A stretch of DNA of 64,000 nucleotides, taken from contig NZ_CVSW01000006.1 in NCBI RefSeq assembly GCF_001180265.1, forward strand, positions 49,958-113,957, given 5' to 3'. Source of the stretch: Prochlorococcus marinus. Its GTDB lineage: Bacteria; Cyanobacteriota; Cyanobacteriia; PCC-6307; Cyanobiaceae. Below are positions 39,412-49,968 of the stretch, piece after piece. A model generated the notes under the pieces. That model had not been told where the DNA came from and did not search any database. It was given only the letters and a program-made list of their open reading frames with translations. A program made the translations under genes and the position numbers. Each line of letters opens with the position of its first letter. The stretch's first letter is position 1.

Positions 39412-39450
39412 TTTTTAAAACTATAAATTAATCAGTTAATGAATTTTCTA

Positions 39451-40008
39451 TTATACAAATATTTCTTTTTCTGTGATAAAGCCCGATAAAGGAATATCCC
39501 AATCAGCTCTGGTTAATGGAATCGTACTAACACAATTAGAAGTTAATACTCCAATGCATGGAACATTTCTCCAATTATTATCTCTCCTTAATTTATCAAA
39601 ATAACCTCCTCCATAACCTAATCTTGTTAAATTTTTATCAACGGAAAGACATGGTACAAATATCATGCTTATCTGCAAATGACTTAATGGGGAAGAGTTA
39701 TTTGGACTTAGTATCCCCTCAAAATCTTTGGTAAGAGGTTTTTCGTCCCATGGATAAAATAACAACTCTTTTTTATCTTTACATTTAGGCAAAGCTAGAG
39801 TGAATTTTTTCTTGAGACTTCTAATATCAACTTCATTTTTTAGAGGCCAATATATGGCTATATAACCAATATTTTTGCATCCCTCAACAAATAAATCAAT
39901 ATATAATTTTACATTGTTTTCTACATTTTCTCTTTGTTTAAGAGAAATCCCATCTCTTAGTTTTCTAAACGTATCCCTCTCCAATTTCTTATTTTCAATG
40001 ATCGTCAT
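39451..40008 (-). CDS. 5-formyltetrahydrofolate cyclo-ligase
   Basis: This 185-residue enzyme converts 5-formyl-THF to methenyl-THF with ATP, linking to FolD, which is also in the window. Motifs are FRKLRDGISLKQRENVE near the start, IYWPLKNEVDI, and the family hallmark RLGYGGGYFDKLR near residue 132, then PLTRADWDIPLSGFITE at the end. Gaps of 9 and 39 bases join it to ruvC and sufE. Confidence 0.9.
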   Translation of the reverse strand: MTIIENKKLERDTFRKLRDGISLKQRENVENNVKLYIDLFVEGCKNIGYIAIYWPLKNEVDIRSLKKKFTLALPKCKDKKELLFYPWDEKPLTKDFEGILSPNNSSPLSHLQISMIFVPCLSVDKNLTRLGYGGGYFDKLRRDNNWRNVPCIGVLTSNCVSTIPLTRADWDIPLSGFITEKEIFV

Positions 40009-40017
40009 ATTAAATTT

Positions 40018-40491
40018 TCAGTTAAAACCATCCTCATTTAGTTTTGTGAGTGCTATTGCCAATGCATCTGCTGAATCATCAGGTTTTGGAGGTTTGTTAA
40101 GATCTAAATTATACATAACAGCATCAAGAATATCTTTCTTAGAGGCCTTTCCAGACCCTGCAATTGTTAATTTTATCTGAGCAGGTGAGTACTCACTAAC
40201 ATGAATTTTTTTAGAGGCCAATACCATCATAATCACGCCTCTGGCTTGCACTACACTAATTGTAGTACTTGACCTGTAAAAGAAAAATTTTTCTACTGCC
40301 GCCGCAGTCGGGTTCCAATGATTTATTAATTCATTAAGATCTTGGAATATCTCATAAAGTCTATCCTCTTCTTTTTTATATTTACCTGTCTCAATAACGC
40401 CGCAATCTAATAATACCTTTCTTTCATTTTCTATATCAATTATTCCATAACCAACTCTAGCTAATCCAGGGTCAATCCCAATTATTCTCAC
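40018..40491 (-). CDS. ruvC: Holliday junction resolvase RuvC
   Basis: This 157-residue endonuclease cuts four-way DNA junctions in recombination repair. Catalytic Asp7 is in [13 protein letters not shown], a Glu in [14 protein letters not shown], and the C-terminal Asp pair in [11 protein letters not shown]. The start is GTG (40489-40491). It follows chlI by five bases. Confidence 0.93.
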   Translation of the reverse strand: MRIIGIDPGLARVGYGIIDIENERKVLLDCGVIETGKYKKEEDRLYEIFQDLNELINHWNPTAAAVEKFFFYRSSTTISVVQARGVIMMVLASKKIHVSEYSPAQIKLTIAGSGKASKKDILDAVMYNLDLNKPPKPDDSADALAIALTKLNEDGFN

Positions 40492-40496
40492 TGTTA

Positions 40497-41585
40497 TTAA
40501 GCTTCAGCAGACAATTGAAATTTTGAAAGATTTTCTTTTTCATCTAAATCAAATACTTTACAAAATGCTTGAATAACTCTTTCACCTGAATCAACTTGTT
40601 CTAAGGGATCTTTTCTAAGTCTATGTCTTAAAGAACAAGAAATAACCCTTGCTATGTCATCTTCTTGCACTTCAGTTCTGCCCTCAAATGCTGCAATTGC
40701 CCTTGCAGACCTATTTGTAACAATATCTCCACGTAAACCATCCACATCTAGTTCTCCGCAGATTGCAGAAATATTCAATCTTAAGTCATCATCCATTTGA
40801 ACAGAATTTAATATTTCTTGTGCTTTAATAACTTTTTGTTGAAGTTCATCCTGTTGTTTCTCAACACTCAATGAAAACTCATCAGGATTATCATCAAAAG
40901 AAGTTCTTTGATCGACTACTTGAACTCTTAATTCAGCATCCCTAACTGTCTTAACTTCAACACTCATTCCAAATCTATCCAATAATTGAGGCCTTAATTC
41001 ACCTTCTTCTGGATTTCCCGAACCAATAAGGACAAATCTCGCAGGATGTCGAACTGAGACTCCCTCCCTTTCAACTGTATTCCATCCGGAAGCTGCCGAA
41101 TCTAAAAGTACATCAACTAAATGATCATCTAGTAAATTCACTTCATCAACGTATAGTAAACCCCTATTAGCTTTTGCTAATAGACCTGGTTCGAAGGCTT
41201 TAACACCTTCGCTCAAAGCCTTCTCTATATCAATGGTTCCACAAAGCCTGTCTTCAGTAGCCCCTAAAGGCAAGTCAACCATAGGTACTTGTTTTTGGAT
41301 ACTCTCTAGATTTTCTCCTTGAGTAATTTTTTCCAAAACTTCTTTACTTTGCAAATCAGGATCGACTAGTGAACTATTATATGGATCGTCTTTCACAACA
41401 TCGATTGCAGGCAACAAATCAGCTAAGGCTCTGATTGTAGTAGACTTTCCAGTTCCTCTATCACCCATTATCATCACTCCTCCAATTCTTGGATCAATAA
41501 CATTTAACAAAAGAGCTAATTTCATTTCTTCTTGACCAATTACTGCTGTAAAAGGAAAAACTCTTCTTTTCTTTGTTGTAAGCAC
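40497..41585 (-). CDS. chlI: Magnesium chelatase ATPase subunit I
   Basis: ChlI is the AAA+ subunit of magnesium chelatase, the first step committed to chlorophyll. The 362 residues have an N-terminal [16 protein letters not shown], Walker [11 protein letters not shown] near residue 42, a typical [17 protein letters not shown] with Walker B, and [24 protein letters not shown] with sensor and arginine-finger residues. The start is GTG (41583-41585). It heads the minus-strand chain chlI-ruvC-cyclo-ligase-sufE-hom. Confidence 0.96.
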   Translation of the reverse strand: MLTTKKRRVFPFTAVIGQEEMKLALLLNVIDPRIGGVMIMGDRGTGKSTTIRALADLLPAIDVVKDDPYNSSLVDPDLQSKEVLEKITQGENLESIQKQVPMVDLPLGATEDRLCGTIDIEKALSEGVKAFEPGLLAKANRGLLYVDEVNLLDDHLVDVLLDSAASGWNTVEREGVSVRHPARFVLIGSGNPEEGELRPQLLDRFGMSVEVKTVRDAELRVQVVDQRTSFDDNPDEFSLSVEKQQDELQQKVIKAQEILNSVQMDDDLRLNISAICGELDVDGLRGDIVTNRSARAIAAFEGRTEVQEDDIARVISCSLRHRLRKDPLEQVDSGERVIQAFCKVFDLDEKENLSKFQLSAEA

Positions 41586-41706
41586 AGTTTTAGTTGTCTT
41601 AAATATTCAAATAATCAATAGATGTTACTTCAGAAAATGTTTTTAGTAAATATCTCTTTCAAATTAAAACAAGATAACAAAAATAACTAATAAAATTTAT
41701 ACTTAC

Positions 41707-42456
41707 TTATTTATTTTTTGAATTATTTAAAAACCAGTTTATTTGATGGACAATTCCTCTTAAAACATTTACTTCGTGCATTGATGTATTTGCCCTAAAA
41801 ATAAAATTCTTAAATTTACTTATTTTTGCCTTGGAGGTATGTTTTAAGAGATATCCAACTCGCAAAAGCATTTCCTCTATATCCACAAATGCATCATGTA
41901 CTTCTTTCGATGATGCCAAATTAAAAATTTTTAATTCATTATTTACATTCTTTTTAGAAGACTTATTTAATTCATACAAAACTATTGAAACAGCGTGAGA
42001 AAGATTTAATGAAGGATTATTCTGAGAAGTTGGAATATTAAAAGTTTTATTTGCCAGAAGCAATTCACTGTTAGTTAAACCTCTATCTTCTCTTCCAAAT
42101 ATAATTGCTAAATTATTTATTTTTTTAAAGGATAAAGTCCAATTAAATATATCTTCAGAAGATATAAAAAATGAATCTTTATTTACATCAATCCTTCCAC
42201 AAGATGCTAGAACCAAATCACAATCATTAATTGCTTTTTGAAGATCATCAAAAACCTTACAATGTTTAAGAAATTTTTGACCTTTAAGAGCCATTTTTTT
42301 TGCTTCTAAAGAAAATATGTCGCATTTAGGAGAAACAATTCTTAATTCATCAACTTCAAAATTACTACATAATCTAGCAACGCTTCCCACATTTAAAGGG
42401 CCATTTGGTTCAACTAAAATTATCTTTAAATTAGAAAAATTTTTTCCCAAAATCAT
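41707..42456 (-). CDS. SpoU/TrmJ-type RNA methyltransferase
   Basis: This 249-residue SPOUT enzyme methylates a ribose 2'-O in RNA using SAM. Motif 1 is VEPNGPLNVGSVARLCSNF near residue 15 (Asn and Arg catalytic), motif 2 AIIFGREDRGLTNSEL and motif 3 NPSLNLSHAVSIVLYEL. A C-terminal helical extension suits the TrmJ/LasT branch, which acts on tRNA position 32. Its start overlaps the cytochrome gene stop by an ATGA, so the two are coupled. Confidence 0.85.
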   Translation of the reverse strand: MILGKNFSNLKIILVEPNGPLNVGSVARLCSNFEVDELRIVSPKCDIFSLEAKKMALKGQKFLKHCKVFDDLQKAINDCDLVLASCGRIDVNKDSFFISSEDIFNWTLSFKKINNLAIIFGREDRGLTNSELLLANKTFNIPTSQNNPSLNLSHAVSIVLYELNKSSKKNVNNELKIFNLASSKEVHDAFVDIEEMLLRVGYLLKHTSKAKISKFKNFIFRANTSMHEVNVLRGIVHQINWFLNNSKNK

Positions 42457-42839
42457 TCAAGGCTATGAAGATATTTTAATAAATTGGACATATTTACAGG
42501 ATCAATTTCAAAACTTGGCATAGGAGGAGTCAGGCCCCCAGTAACTTGTTTTATTATCTCTTTATCATTCAAACGTTGAGTTATTGAGTGTAAGTCTGGC
42601 CCCACTAATCCTCTTGCTGTAATTCCATGACATCCAACACAATTTATCTTAAAAAGAGCATCTCCTTCCTCAACAGACCCATTAAGCCCAAGAGTTTCAA
42701 TAATATATTTGTTATTTTCATGATGATTTACGAAAAATATTGAAAAACAAATCAATAAAAATCCAAACACCACAAAAACAATTTTTAAGGAATCTCTCTT
42801 AAAATCTCTTTCTGCTGCAGTTGATGAAGATGTTGACAC
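42453..42839 (-). CDS. cytM: Membrane-anchored cytochrome c, CytM-like
   Basis: This 128-residue protein has an N-terminal anchor ([17 protein letters not shown], about 20-36) and one haem-binding CVGCH at 67-71. Met107 in TPPMPSF is the likely second haem ligand. Size, the single haem and the uncleaved anchor match CytM, a minor cytochrome of cyanobacteria that tunes photosynthetic and respiratory electron flow. A free c6-type protein is less likely because there is no cleavage site. The start is GTG. petG lies divergently 55 bases away. Confidence 0.7.
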   Translation of the reverse strand: MSTSSSTAAERDFKRDSLKIVFVVFGFLLICFSIFFVNHHENNKYIIETLGLNGSVEEGDALFKINCVGCHGITARGLVGPDLHSITQRLNDKEIIKQVTGGLTPPMPSFEIDPVNMSNLLKYLHSLE

Positions 42840-42894
42840 AAAAAATAGTCTCTATGTAACAATTGTGGGTAAGAAATTCAAAAAAGGCAAAAAA

Positions 42895-43014
42895 ATGATC
42901 GAGCCTCTTCTATGTGGAATTGTTTTAGGTTTAGTTCCAATAACTCTTCTTGGATTATTCGTAAGTGCATGGAATCAATATAGAAGAGGTTCAGGGATGC
43001 TGGACATTGATTAA
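42895..43014 (+). CDS. petG: Cytochrome b6-f complex subunit 5
   Basis: This 39-residue protein has the PetG sequence pattern: [19 protein letters not shown], a single span, then [10 protein letters not shown]. PetG is needed for stability of the cytochrome b6-f complex in thylakoids. It starts at ATG 42895 after an AAAGGC site. The last 24 bases overlap the 3' end of rsmD on the opposite strand. Confidence 0.95.
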   Translation: MIEPLLCGIVLGLVPITLLGLFVSAWNQYRRGSGMLDID

Positions 43015-43590
43015 AAATGTTAATCTTGACTGACCATAATTTCTTACATCTATAGTTTCCCACAAAGTACTTTTTTTAATAAAAAGGTTTGGAGAATGTT
43101 CACAAATAACTATTGAATCTTTTTTTAAAAAATTACAATTAAATAATTGATTTAAAACTAATTCATAGAAATCCACATTGTATGGAGGATCTAAATAAAT
43201 AAAATCAAATTTTAATCTGTTTAAATCCATATTTCTAGATGATAAGTTTCTCTCATAATTAGGTTTTGTCCATTTCAAAACGTCTTTACAAATAACTTCG
43301 ATATCATTTCTCCTATTCTCTATATTCTCCAACGAGAGTAAATTTTCTAAGCAAATTTTTGAGTTGATTTTGTTTTTTTCAATTGCAATTATTTTGCTTG
43401 CCCCGTGATTATAGGCTTCACAAGATATAGCCCCTGTTCCACTAAATAAATCTAACCAGTTACTATTTTCAACTCTTTTGTTCAATATATTAAATATGGC
43501 CTCTCTCACTCTCAAAGTTGTAGGTCTGGTATAAGAATTATTTGGACTTAGCAGTTTTTTTCCACCTATTAATCTTAAGTTATTCTTCAT
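42991..43590 (-). CDS. rsmD: 16S rRNA guanine-966 N2-methyltransferase
   Basis: This 199-residue SAM enzyme methylates 16S rRNA. It shows [21 protein letters not shown] (SAM motif I, near residue 43) and FIYLDPPYN (N-methylase motif IV). The N-terminal RLIGGKKLL and [16 protein letters not shown] are typical of RsmD. It follows hisH by 13 bases on the same strand and overlaps petG's end. Confidence 0.92.
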   Translation of the reverse strand: MKNNLRLIGGKKLLSPNNSYTRPTTLRVREAIFNILNKRVENSNWLDLFSGTGAISCEAYNHGASKIIAIEKNKINSKICLENLLSLENIENRRNDIEVICKDVLKWTKPNYERNLSSRNMDLNRLKFDFIYLDPPYNVDFYELVLNQLFNCNFLKKDSIVICEHSPNLFIKKSTLWETIDVRNYGQSRLTFLINVQHP

Positions 43591-43603
43591 CCCTAAGAAT
43601 CTG

Positions 43604-44221
43604 TTATTGAATATTACTCAGCCATCTTCTCAAAAGTTTTTCCCCGGTTTTTCCAGATTTCTCCGGATGAAATTGACAGGCCAATAAATTATCATTCTCT
43701 ATCATTGCAGTTAATTTTTCAGAGCCATAATCAACCTTAGCTGCAATAATATTTAAGTCATCTGGGATTGCATGATAGGAATGCACAAAATAGACCCAAT
43801 TATTTAATTCTTCAATCCCAAATAAAGTATTTTTTTTTGTAGGTAAAAGTTGGCACCAACCCATGTGTGGGATTCTTTGGTTAACAATATTGGGTATTTT
43901 TTGTATTTTTCCTTTTAAAATTCCCAGCCCTTGAACTTTTCCTTCATCACTAGATTCGAAAAGGAGTTGAAGACCTAAACATATCCCAAAAAAGGATTTC
44001 CCACTTTTAATCCAATTTTTCAAATCAGTTATCAAATCTGTATTTATGAGATTATTCATCGCTGGATCAAAGGCTCCAACCCCAGGAAGTATTATCGCCT
44101 TACAAAGCTTAGAATCATTAAAGTCTTTAATTAATATAATTTCTTCTCCAAGACTTTCTAGAGATTTTGTTACAGAATGAATATTACCCATTCCATAGTC
44201 TATTAGTCCAATTTTATGCAA
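43604..44221 (-). CDS. hisH: Imidazole glycerol phosphate synthase glutaminase subunit
   Basis: HisH releases ammonia from glutamine for HisF in histidine synthesis. The 205 residues contain the class I glutaminase triad: Cys81 in FFGICLGLQLLFESS and the His-x-Glu pair in CQFHPEKSG near residue 185. The oxyanion motif PGVGAFD is also present. The start is TTG (44219-44221), which is required because the conserved IGLIDYGMGN begins four residues in. The gap to trxA is eleven bases. Confidence 0.95.
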   Translation of the reverse strand: MHKIGLIDYGMGNIHSVTKSLESLGEEIILIKDFNDSKLCKAIILPGVGAFDPAMNNLINTDLITDLKNWIKSGKSFFGICLGLQLLFESSDEGKVQGLGILKGKIQKIPNIVNQRIPHMGWCQLLPTKKNTLFGIEELNNWVYFVHSYHAIPDDLNIIAAKVDYGSEKLTAMIENDNLLACQFHPEKSGKTGEKLLRRWLSNIQ

Positions 44222-44232
44222 AGCTTTTAAAT

Positions 44233-44556
44233 TTATAAATGCTTAGTTAAAGTGCTCGAGAGAGTTGCTTTTGGCACAGCACCAACAACGGTATCAACCT
44301 TTTGACCTCCTTTAAAGATCATTAAAGTAGGAATACTTCTGATTCCATATTGACTGGCTACATTTGGATTCTCATCTGTGTTTAATTTAAAAACTTTAAT
44401 TTTCCCTTCAAAGTCTTTTGAAATTTCTTCTACAACTGGAGCGACCATCCTACAAGGACCACACCATGGTGCCCAAAAATCAACCAATACTGGTAGATCA
44501 CTTTGCAGTACATCCTTGTCAAATGAAGAATCAGTTACGGCTGGAGCTGATGACAT
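44233..44556 (-). CDS. trxA: Thioredoxin
   Basis: This 107-residue thioredoxin has the redox site [10 protein letters not shown] with Cys32 and Cys35. The cis-Pro is in RSIPTLMIF and the closing LSSTLTKHL is normal. It reduces disulfides in Calvin-cycle enzymes and peroxidases, possibly the gpx product at 2681. It is first in trxA-hisH-rsmD and sits just downstream of the Yfr1 RNA on the same strand. Confidence 0.95.
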   Translation of the reverse strand: MSSAPAVTDSSFDKDVLQSDLPVLVDFWAPWCGPCRMVAPVVEEISKDFEGKIKVFKLNTDENPNVASQYGIRSIPTLMIFKGGQKVDTVVGAVPKATLSSTLTKHL

Positions 44557-44647
44557 AATTTAAGTATTCCTTTTAGAAAATTTAGCAGGCAATTCTTTTA
44601 AGTGATGATTTCATTACAGATTAAATAATATAAGTAACAAAATATCT

Positions 44648-44706
44648 AAAAAAGCCCGATTAATCGGGCGATTTAGTGTGTGAGGAGTATGGGGTTTCCC
44701 CCATCG
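44648..44706 (-). ncRNA. yfr1: Yfr1 small regulatory RNA
   Basis: The minus strand shows the full Yfr1 structure: a 5' hairpin (44689-44694 with 44699-44704, four-base GAAA loop), the single-stranded signature ACTCCTCACACAC (complement of 44676-44688), and a terminator hairpin at 44654-44669 followed by a U run at 44648-44653. A TATTAT -10-like box lies at 44711-44716. Yfr1 is a short conserved cyanobacterial RNA that base-pairs to target mRNAs through this motif, and it is usually encoded between guaB and trxA, as here. Confidence 0.9.
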
Positions 44707-44786
44707 TTTCATAATAACTCCTAATTAGAAAATTTTTCAAATTAATACTTAATTCGCTAAGTATTTATAATTTTGCTCTAAGTGAA

Positions 44787-45950
44787 CTACTTACCCATAC
44801 CAAGCTGCTGAGCTTTTTGATAAACCTTTCCTTCTGTAAGAAGCGATGGTGCGATAACTATTTCAACTTCTTGCATTTCTTTAATATTTTTTGCCCCAAG
44901 AGTACTCATTGAGGTTCTAATTGCTCCTAATAAGTTATGGGTTCCATCATCAAGTAAAGCAGGGCCTCTAATAATTCTTTCTAAGGATCCTGTAGAACCA
45001 ACTTCAATTCTTGTCCCCCTTGGCAATACTGGACTTGGAGTAGCCATACCCCAGTGAAATCCTTTACCTGGAGCGTTTGAGGATTTAGCTATTGGGGATC
45101 CAATCATTACAGCATCTGCTCCACATGCCAAACATTTACAGATATCTCCACCAGTAACAATTCCTCCATCACCAATAATAGGAATATAACGACCACTTTC
45201 TTTAAAGTAATCATTTCTTGCTGCGCTACAATCAGCAATTGCAGTTGCCTGAGGGATTCCAATTCCCAATACTCCCCTTGATGTACATGCCGCTCCAGGT
45301 CCTATCCCAACCATCAATCCTGCGACTCCAGCATCCATGAGAAGTTTTGCAACTTCGTAAGTAACACAATTCCCTGCTACAACTGGGACACTCATAGATT
45401 GACAGAGATCTTCAATATTTAAGGTTTCTTTACCTTCCATACCAAGATGTTCAGTGGAAACAACTGTTCCTTGAAGAAAAAACAAATCTATTTTGGAATT
45501 ATTAAGTGTCTCTTTAAACTTAATGGCAGCTTGAGGAGTCCCACTAAAAGCTGCTATGCCTCCTCTTTCTTTCACTTCATTTATTCTTTGTACAATCAAT
45601 CCCTCCTTGACCGGTTCACTGTATATCTTCTGCATTAATGGAACAAAATCATTCTTCCCGACTGATGCTATTTGGTTAAATATTTCATCAGGGTTTTCAT
45701 ATCGTGTTTGTATGCCCTCCATATTAATTACTCCAAGGGAACCTAATTTTGTAAGCTCTACAGCCGTATTGACATCTACAACACTATCCATGGCACTAGC
45801 TACGATCGGTACCTCTCTTTTAAAATTACCTATTGACCAAGAAGGATCAGTCAAATCGTAATCAAGCGTTCTATTACCAGGGACTAAAGCTATTTCATCG
45901 ATGCCATAAGCCCGTCTGACTTTCTTATTTAAACCAAGTTCAATATTCAC
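44787..45950 (-). CDS. guaB3: IMP dehydrogenase-family protein without CBS domains (GuaB3)
   Basis: This 387-residue TIM-barrel protein follows the IMPDH/GMP reductase pattern: DEIALVPGNRTLDYDLTD, VASAMDSVVD, a phosphate-binding GDGGIVTGGDICKCLACGADAVMIG, and the catalytic loop GIGPGAACTSRGVLGIG with Cys in ACTSR. There is no CBS pair between the barrel halves, which marks the cyanobacterial GuaB3 type. It probably oxidises IMP to XMP, but the family is less studied than classic GuaB. The start is GTG (45948-45950). Yfr1 lies downstream. Confidence 0.88.
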   Translation of the reverse strand: MNIELGLNKKVRRAYGIDEIALVPGNRTLDYDLTDPSWSIGNFKREVPIVASAMDSVVDVNTAVELTKLGSLGVINMEGIQTRYENPDEIFNQIASVGKNDFVPLMQKIYSEPVKEGLIVQRINEVKERGGIAAFSGTPQAAIKFKETLNNSKIDLFFLQGTVVSTEHLGMEGKETLNIEDLCQSMSVPVVAGNCVTYEVAKLLMDAGVAGLMVGIGPGAACTSRGVLGIGIPQATAIADCSAARNDYFKESGRYIPIIGDGGIVTGGDICKCLACGADAVMIGSPIAKSSNAPGKGFHWGMATPSPVLPRGTRIEVGSTGSLERIIRGPALLDDGTHNLLGAIRTSMSTLGAKNIKEMQEVEIVIAPSLLTEGKVYQKAQQLGMGK

Positions 45951-46129
45951 GATAGTTTTCTTTTATTCTGATTAAATTAACAACTAAAGGGGCAATAAGC
46001 CAAGGTTTATTCAAAAACAACAGGTTTTATTTTGATTTGTGTGTAAATGTGAGTATTTGGGAATTAAATAAATCTTTTTTTTTATTCATTATGACAATCA
46101 GCGATTATTATTAAAGAAAGGATTTTTGT

Positions 46130-48727
46130 ATGTCTGATATTTTAGATTCCGATAACTCAGGATTAAGCGAAGATAACGACCGAATTATTCAGACTGACCT
46201 AAGAAATGAGATGTCTCGTTCATATCTTGAGTATGCTATGAGCGTTATAGTTGGTCGTGCTCTTCCAGATGCAAGAGATGGATTAAAACCCGTTCACAGA
46301 AGAATTCTTTATGCAATGTATGAACTTGGTTTGACTAGCGGTAGACCATACAGAAAATGTGCAAGAGTTGTAGGAGAAGTACTTGGTAAATACCACCCTC
46401 ATGGCGATACTGCTGTTTATGATGCTTTGGTTAGGATGGCACAGGATTTCTCTATGAGGATGCCACTCATAGATGGCCATGGAAACTTTGGTTCTGTTGA
46501 TAACGACCCTCCTGCAGCAATGAGATATACAGAATCTCGTTTAAAGTCTCTTACAGATGAAAGTTTATTAGAAGATATTGAATCTGAAACTGTAGATTTC
46601 GCCGATAATTTTGATGGTTCTCAGCAAGAGCCAACAGTTTTACCTGCTAGGATCCCTCAACTACTTTTAAATGGTTCATCTGGAATAGCAGTAGGAATGG
46701 CAACTAATATTCCACCTCATAACTTAGGGGAATTAATTAATGGTCTTAAATTAATAATCAAAAACCCTTCAATTGAAGATAGTGAACTTTTTGAAATAAT
46801 TAAGGGTCCTGATTTTCCCACAGGTGGTCAAATCTTAGGCAGAGAGGGTATTAGAGAAACTTTCAAAACAGGAAGGGGGTCAATAACCATGAGAGGGGTA
46901 GCAAATATTGAGCAAATTAAATCCATTGGTAGAGCAGAGAAAGATGCAGTAATAATTACAGAGCTTCCATTTCAAACCAATAAAGCCGCATTGATAGAAA
47001 GAATTGCTGACCTTGTTAATGAAAAAAAATTAGAAGGTATTTCTGATATTAGAGATGAAAGTGATCGAGATGGGATGAGGATTGTTATTGAACTAAAAAG
47101 AGATGCCTACCCACAAGTAGTTTTAAATAATTTATTTAAGTTAACACCTCTACAAAATAACTTTAGTGCAAATATCCTTGCTTTAGTAAAAGGAGAGCCC
47201 ACAACACTTTCACTCAGGAAAATGTTAGACGTTTTTCTAGATTTTAGGGTTGAGACAATAAGGCGAAGAACGGCATTTTTATTAAAAAAGGCAGAAGAAA
47301 GAGATCATATTGTAAAGGGTCTTTTATTGGCCCTAGATGCCATGGATGAAATTATAAATCTAATAAGATCAGCGAAAGATTCAATATCAGCTCGAGAAAA
47401 ATTGCAAAACGACCATCAATTATCTTCCATACAGGCAGATGCAATTCTACAAATGCAATTAAGAAGATTAACAGCACTTGAAGCAGATAAAATCAAAGGA
47501 GAACATAATGAGTTAACCCGAAAAATCAATCTATATCAGCAAATATTAAATAGTAAAGAAAGAATTTTTGAAATTATTCTTGAAGAAATTAATAAAATCG
47601 ATGAAAGATTCCCTTCTCCTAGGAAAACAGAAATACTAGATTTAGGCGGTGGACTAGATGATATTGATCTCATAGCTAATGACAGATCCGTAGTTCTATT
47701 AACTGAAGCAGGTTACTTAAAAAGAATGCCTGTTAATGATTTTGAATCTACCAGTCGTGGTTCAAGGGGTAAAGCTGGCACAAAAACCAAAGAAGATGAT
47801 GACGTGAAATTATTTATAAGCTGTAACGATCATGATACTCTTTTGCTTTTCAGTGATAGAGGAGTAGCTTATGCTCTCCCAGCATATAGAGTTCCTATGA
47901 GTAGCAGAACAGCAAAAGGGACTCCATCAGTTCAACTTCTCCCAATTCCAAGAGAAGAAAAATTAACTTCACTAGTTGCTGTTGATTCTTTTGTTGACGA
48001 TCGTTATTTATTAATGCTAACAAAAGCTGGCTTTATAAAAAGAACTTCACTTTCAGCTTTCTCAAAAATTCGCTCAAATGGACTAATAGCGATTAATCTT
48101 GAGGATGGAGATGCCCTAACCTGGGTCAGATTATCAAAAGAAGGTGATAGTGTTTTGATTGGATCTAAAACAGGAATGGCGATTCATTTCAGACTAGATA
48201 TTAATGAATTAAGACCACTTGGCAGAACAGCAAGAGGGGTTAAATCAATGAACTTGAGAGAAGGCGACAATTTAGTTTCTATGGATGTTTTAACATCTAA
48301 TTTGGTTGATCAATTGGCTAAAATTGAAGATCTCACAGAAGATCATGATGATAATGTTGAGGAAAACTCTTCAGATGGTCCATGGGTTCTAATAGCCAGT
48401 GCATTTGGACTAGGAAAGAGAGTACCTGTAGCACAGTTTAGATTACAAAAAAGAGCAGGCATGGGTTTGCGAGCAATAAAATTTAGAATTAAAGACGATC
48501 AACTAGTTTGTTTGAAGGTCCTTGGCGAGGGAGAAGAATTACTACTTGTGACCGAAAAAGGCGTAATAGTAAGAACAAACGCAGATAAAATCTCTCAGCA
48601 ATCCAGGGCAGCTACAGGAGTAAAATTACAAAGATTAGATGACGGTGATCATTTATCTGAAGTGGTACTGGTACCTCGTGAACAAATAGAGGAAAAAGAT
48701 CAACCGAGCTCAGTTGAACAAACTTAA
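46130..48727 (+). CDS. gyrA: DNA gyrase subunit A
   Basis: GyrA cuts and rejoins DNA so that gyrase can add negative supercoils. The 865 residues include the winged-helix start ([19 protein letters not shown]), the quinolone-region [20 protein letters not shown], the active Tyr133 in [11 protein letters not shown], a tower and coiled-coil region, and the C-terminal beta-pinwheel with repeats such as [11 protein letters not shown]. The GyrA box appears as SRGSRGKAG. It stands alone with its own leader; lycopene cyclase follows 24 bases after. Confidence 0.95.
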   Translation: MSDILDSDNSGLSEDNDRIIQTDLRNEMSRSYLEYAMSVIVGRALPDARDGLKPVHRRILYAMYELGLTSGRPYRKCARVVGEVLGKYHPHGDTAVYDALVRMAQDFSMRMPLIDGHGNFGSVDNDPPAAMRYTESRLKSLTDESLLEDIESETVDFADNFDGSQQEPTVLPARIPQLLLNGSSGIAVGMATNIPPHNLGELINGLKLIIKNPSIEDSELFEIIKGPDFPTGGQILGREGIRETFKTGRGSITMRGVANIEQIKSIGRAEKDAVIITELPFQTNKAALIERIADLVNEKKLEGISDIRDESDRDGMRIVIELKRDAYPQVVLNNLFKLTPLQNNFSANILALVKGEPTTLSLRKMLDVFLDFRVETIRRRTAFLLKKAEERDHIVKGLLLALDAMDEIINLIRSAKDSISAREKLQNDHQLSSIQADAILQMQLRRLTALEADKIKGEHNELTRKINLYQQILNSKERIFEIILEEINKIDERFPSPRKTEILDLGGGLDDIDLIANDRSVVLLTEAGYLKRMPVNDFESTSRGSRGKAGTKTKEDDDVKLFISCNDHDTLLLFSDRGVAYALPAYRVPMSSRTAKGTPSVQLLPIPREEKLTSLVAVDSFVDDRYLLMLTKAGFIKRTSLSAFSKIRSNGLIAINLEDGDALTWVRLSKEGDSVLIGSKTGMAIHFRLDINELRPLGRTARGVKSMNLREGDNLVSMDVLTSNLVDQLAKIEDLTEDHDDNVEENSSDGPWVLIASAFGLGKRVPVAQFRLQKRAGMGLRAIKFRIKDDQLVCLKVLGEGEELLLVTEKGVIVRTNADKISQQSRAATGVKLQRLDDGDHLSEVVLVPREQIEEKDQPSSVEQT

Positions 48728-48751
48728 AAGCCTTATGGTTAGCTAAATAAT

Positions 48752-49963
48752 ATGGAAATACTTGATATTTTAATTTTAGGTTCAGGTCCTGCGGCATTAT
48801 GTTTAGCTTCAGAATTAGCAAAGCAAGATCTAAATATTAAGGGAATATCAAAAAAATCTCCAAATGAAAAATGGGAGAATACATATGGTATTTGGGCATC
48901 TGAGTTAGAAGAATTAGGGTTAGAGTCCTTGTTATCTCACCGATGGTGTAAAACAGTTAGTTTTTTTGGAGATGGGGAAAATAAAAAAGGGGATACTCCG
49001 ACAAAACACAACTACGATTATGGTTTAATAAATCAAGAAGCCTTTCAAAATGAGCTTTTAAAAAAATGTAAAGGGATTGAATGGGTTAATGAAACAGCAA
49101 AAGAAATTAAAGAAAAAAATAAACTATCTGAGGTAATTTGTTCTTCAGGTCTCAAAATAAAGGCGAGATTAGTTATTGATGCAAGTGGTCATAAAAGTAA
49201 TTTTGTAAAAAGACCAGTTCAAAATGAAATCGCTCAACAAGCTGCTTACGGAATTGTAGCTAAATTTTCATCACCACCTGTTAATAAAGAACAATTTGTT
49301 CTAATGGATTTTCGTCCAAATCATTTAAACAATGAAGAAAAGTTATCATCTCCTTCCTTTCTTTATGCAATGGATCTTGGTAACGACATTTTTTTTGTTG
49401 AAGAAACTTCATTAGCTAGTTATCCTGCATTATCCCAAGAAAATCTTAAAAAAAGACTTTATAAAAGACTTAATAGTAAGGGTATTGAGGTAAGTGAAAT
49501 TTTTCATGAAGAGAATTGCCTTTTCCCCATGAATTTACCCCTCCCATTTAAAAAACAATTTGTACTTGGTTTCGGAGGGGCTGCAAGTATGGTTCATCCT
49601 GCATCAGGATACATGGTTGGATCTTTATTAAGAAGGGCTCCACTCCTTGCACAAAAATTAGCAATCTTTTTAAAAGAACCTGATCTAAGTTCACTAGAGT
49701 TAGCTTCAAAAGGTTGGCAAATCCTATGGCCTTACGAATTAACACAAAGGCATAAACTTTACCAATACGGTCTGAGAAGATTAATGAGTTTTGATGAAAG
49801 TAGATTAAGAAGCTTTTTCTCAAATTTCTTTAGACTATCAACCAATGAATGGGTAGGTTTTCTTACTAATACACTTCCACTTCCAAAACTAATTTACGTG
49901 ATGAGCAAGATGTTTATAAATTCGCCTCTAAAAGTAAAACTAGGAATGCTCAAGTTAAATTAG
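48752..49963 (+). CDS. crtL: Lycopene cyclase
   Basis: This 403-residue flavoprotein closes the ends of lycopene to make carotenes. The N-terminal dinucleotide fold is LILGSGPAALCLASELAKQ (residues 7-25), then ENTYGIWASELEELGL. Conserved CrtL regions later are FVLMDFRPNH, FLYAMDLGNDIFFVEETSLAS and GFGGAASMVHPASGYMVG. Prochlorococcus carries both beta- and epsilon-cyclases of this family, and I cannot assign which one from sequence alone; beta is more likely. It is convergent with the GH57 gene, five bases apart. Confidence 0.9.
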   Translation: MEILDILILGSGPAALCLASELAKQDLNIKGISKKSPNEKWENTYGIWASELEELGLESLLSHRWCKTVSFFGDGENKKGDTPTKHNYDYGLINQEAFQNELLKKCKGIEWVNETAKEIKEKNKLSEVICSSGLKIKARLVIDASGHKSNFVKRPVQNEIAQQAAYGIVAKFSSPPVNKEQFVLMDFRPNHLNNEEKLSSPSFLYAMDLGNDIFFVEETSLASYPALSQENLKKRLYKRLNSKGIEVSEIFHEENCLFPMNLPLPFKKQFVLGFGGAASMVHPASGYMVGSLLRRAPLLAQKLAIFLKEPDLSSLELASKGWQILWPYELTQRHKLYQYGLRRLMSFDESRLRSFFSNFFRLSTNEWVGFLTNTLPLPKLIYVMSKMFINSPLKVKLGMLKLN

Positions 49964-49968
49964 TATTT

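Noticed and set aside
42878..43063. Minus-strand frame opposite petG
   Set aside because: It is the antisense of petG and of the rsmD end; petG is certain.
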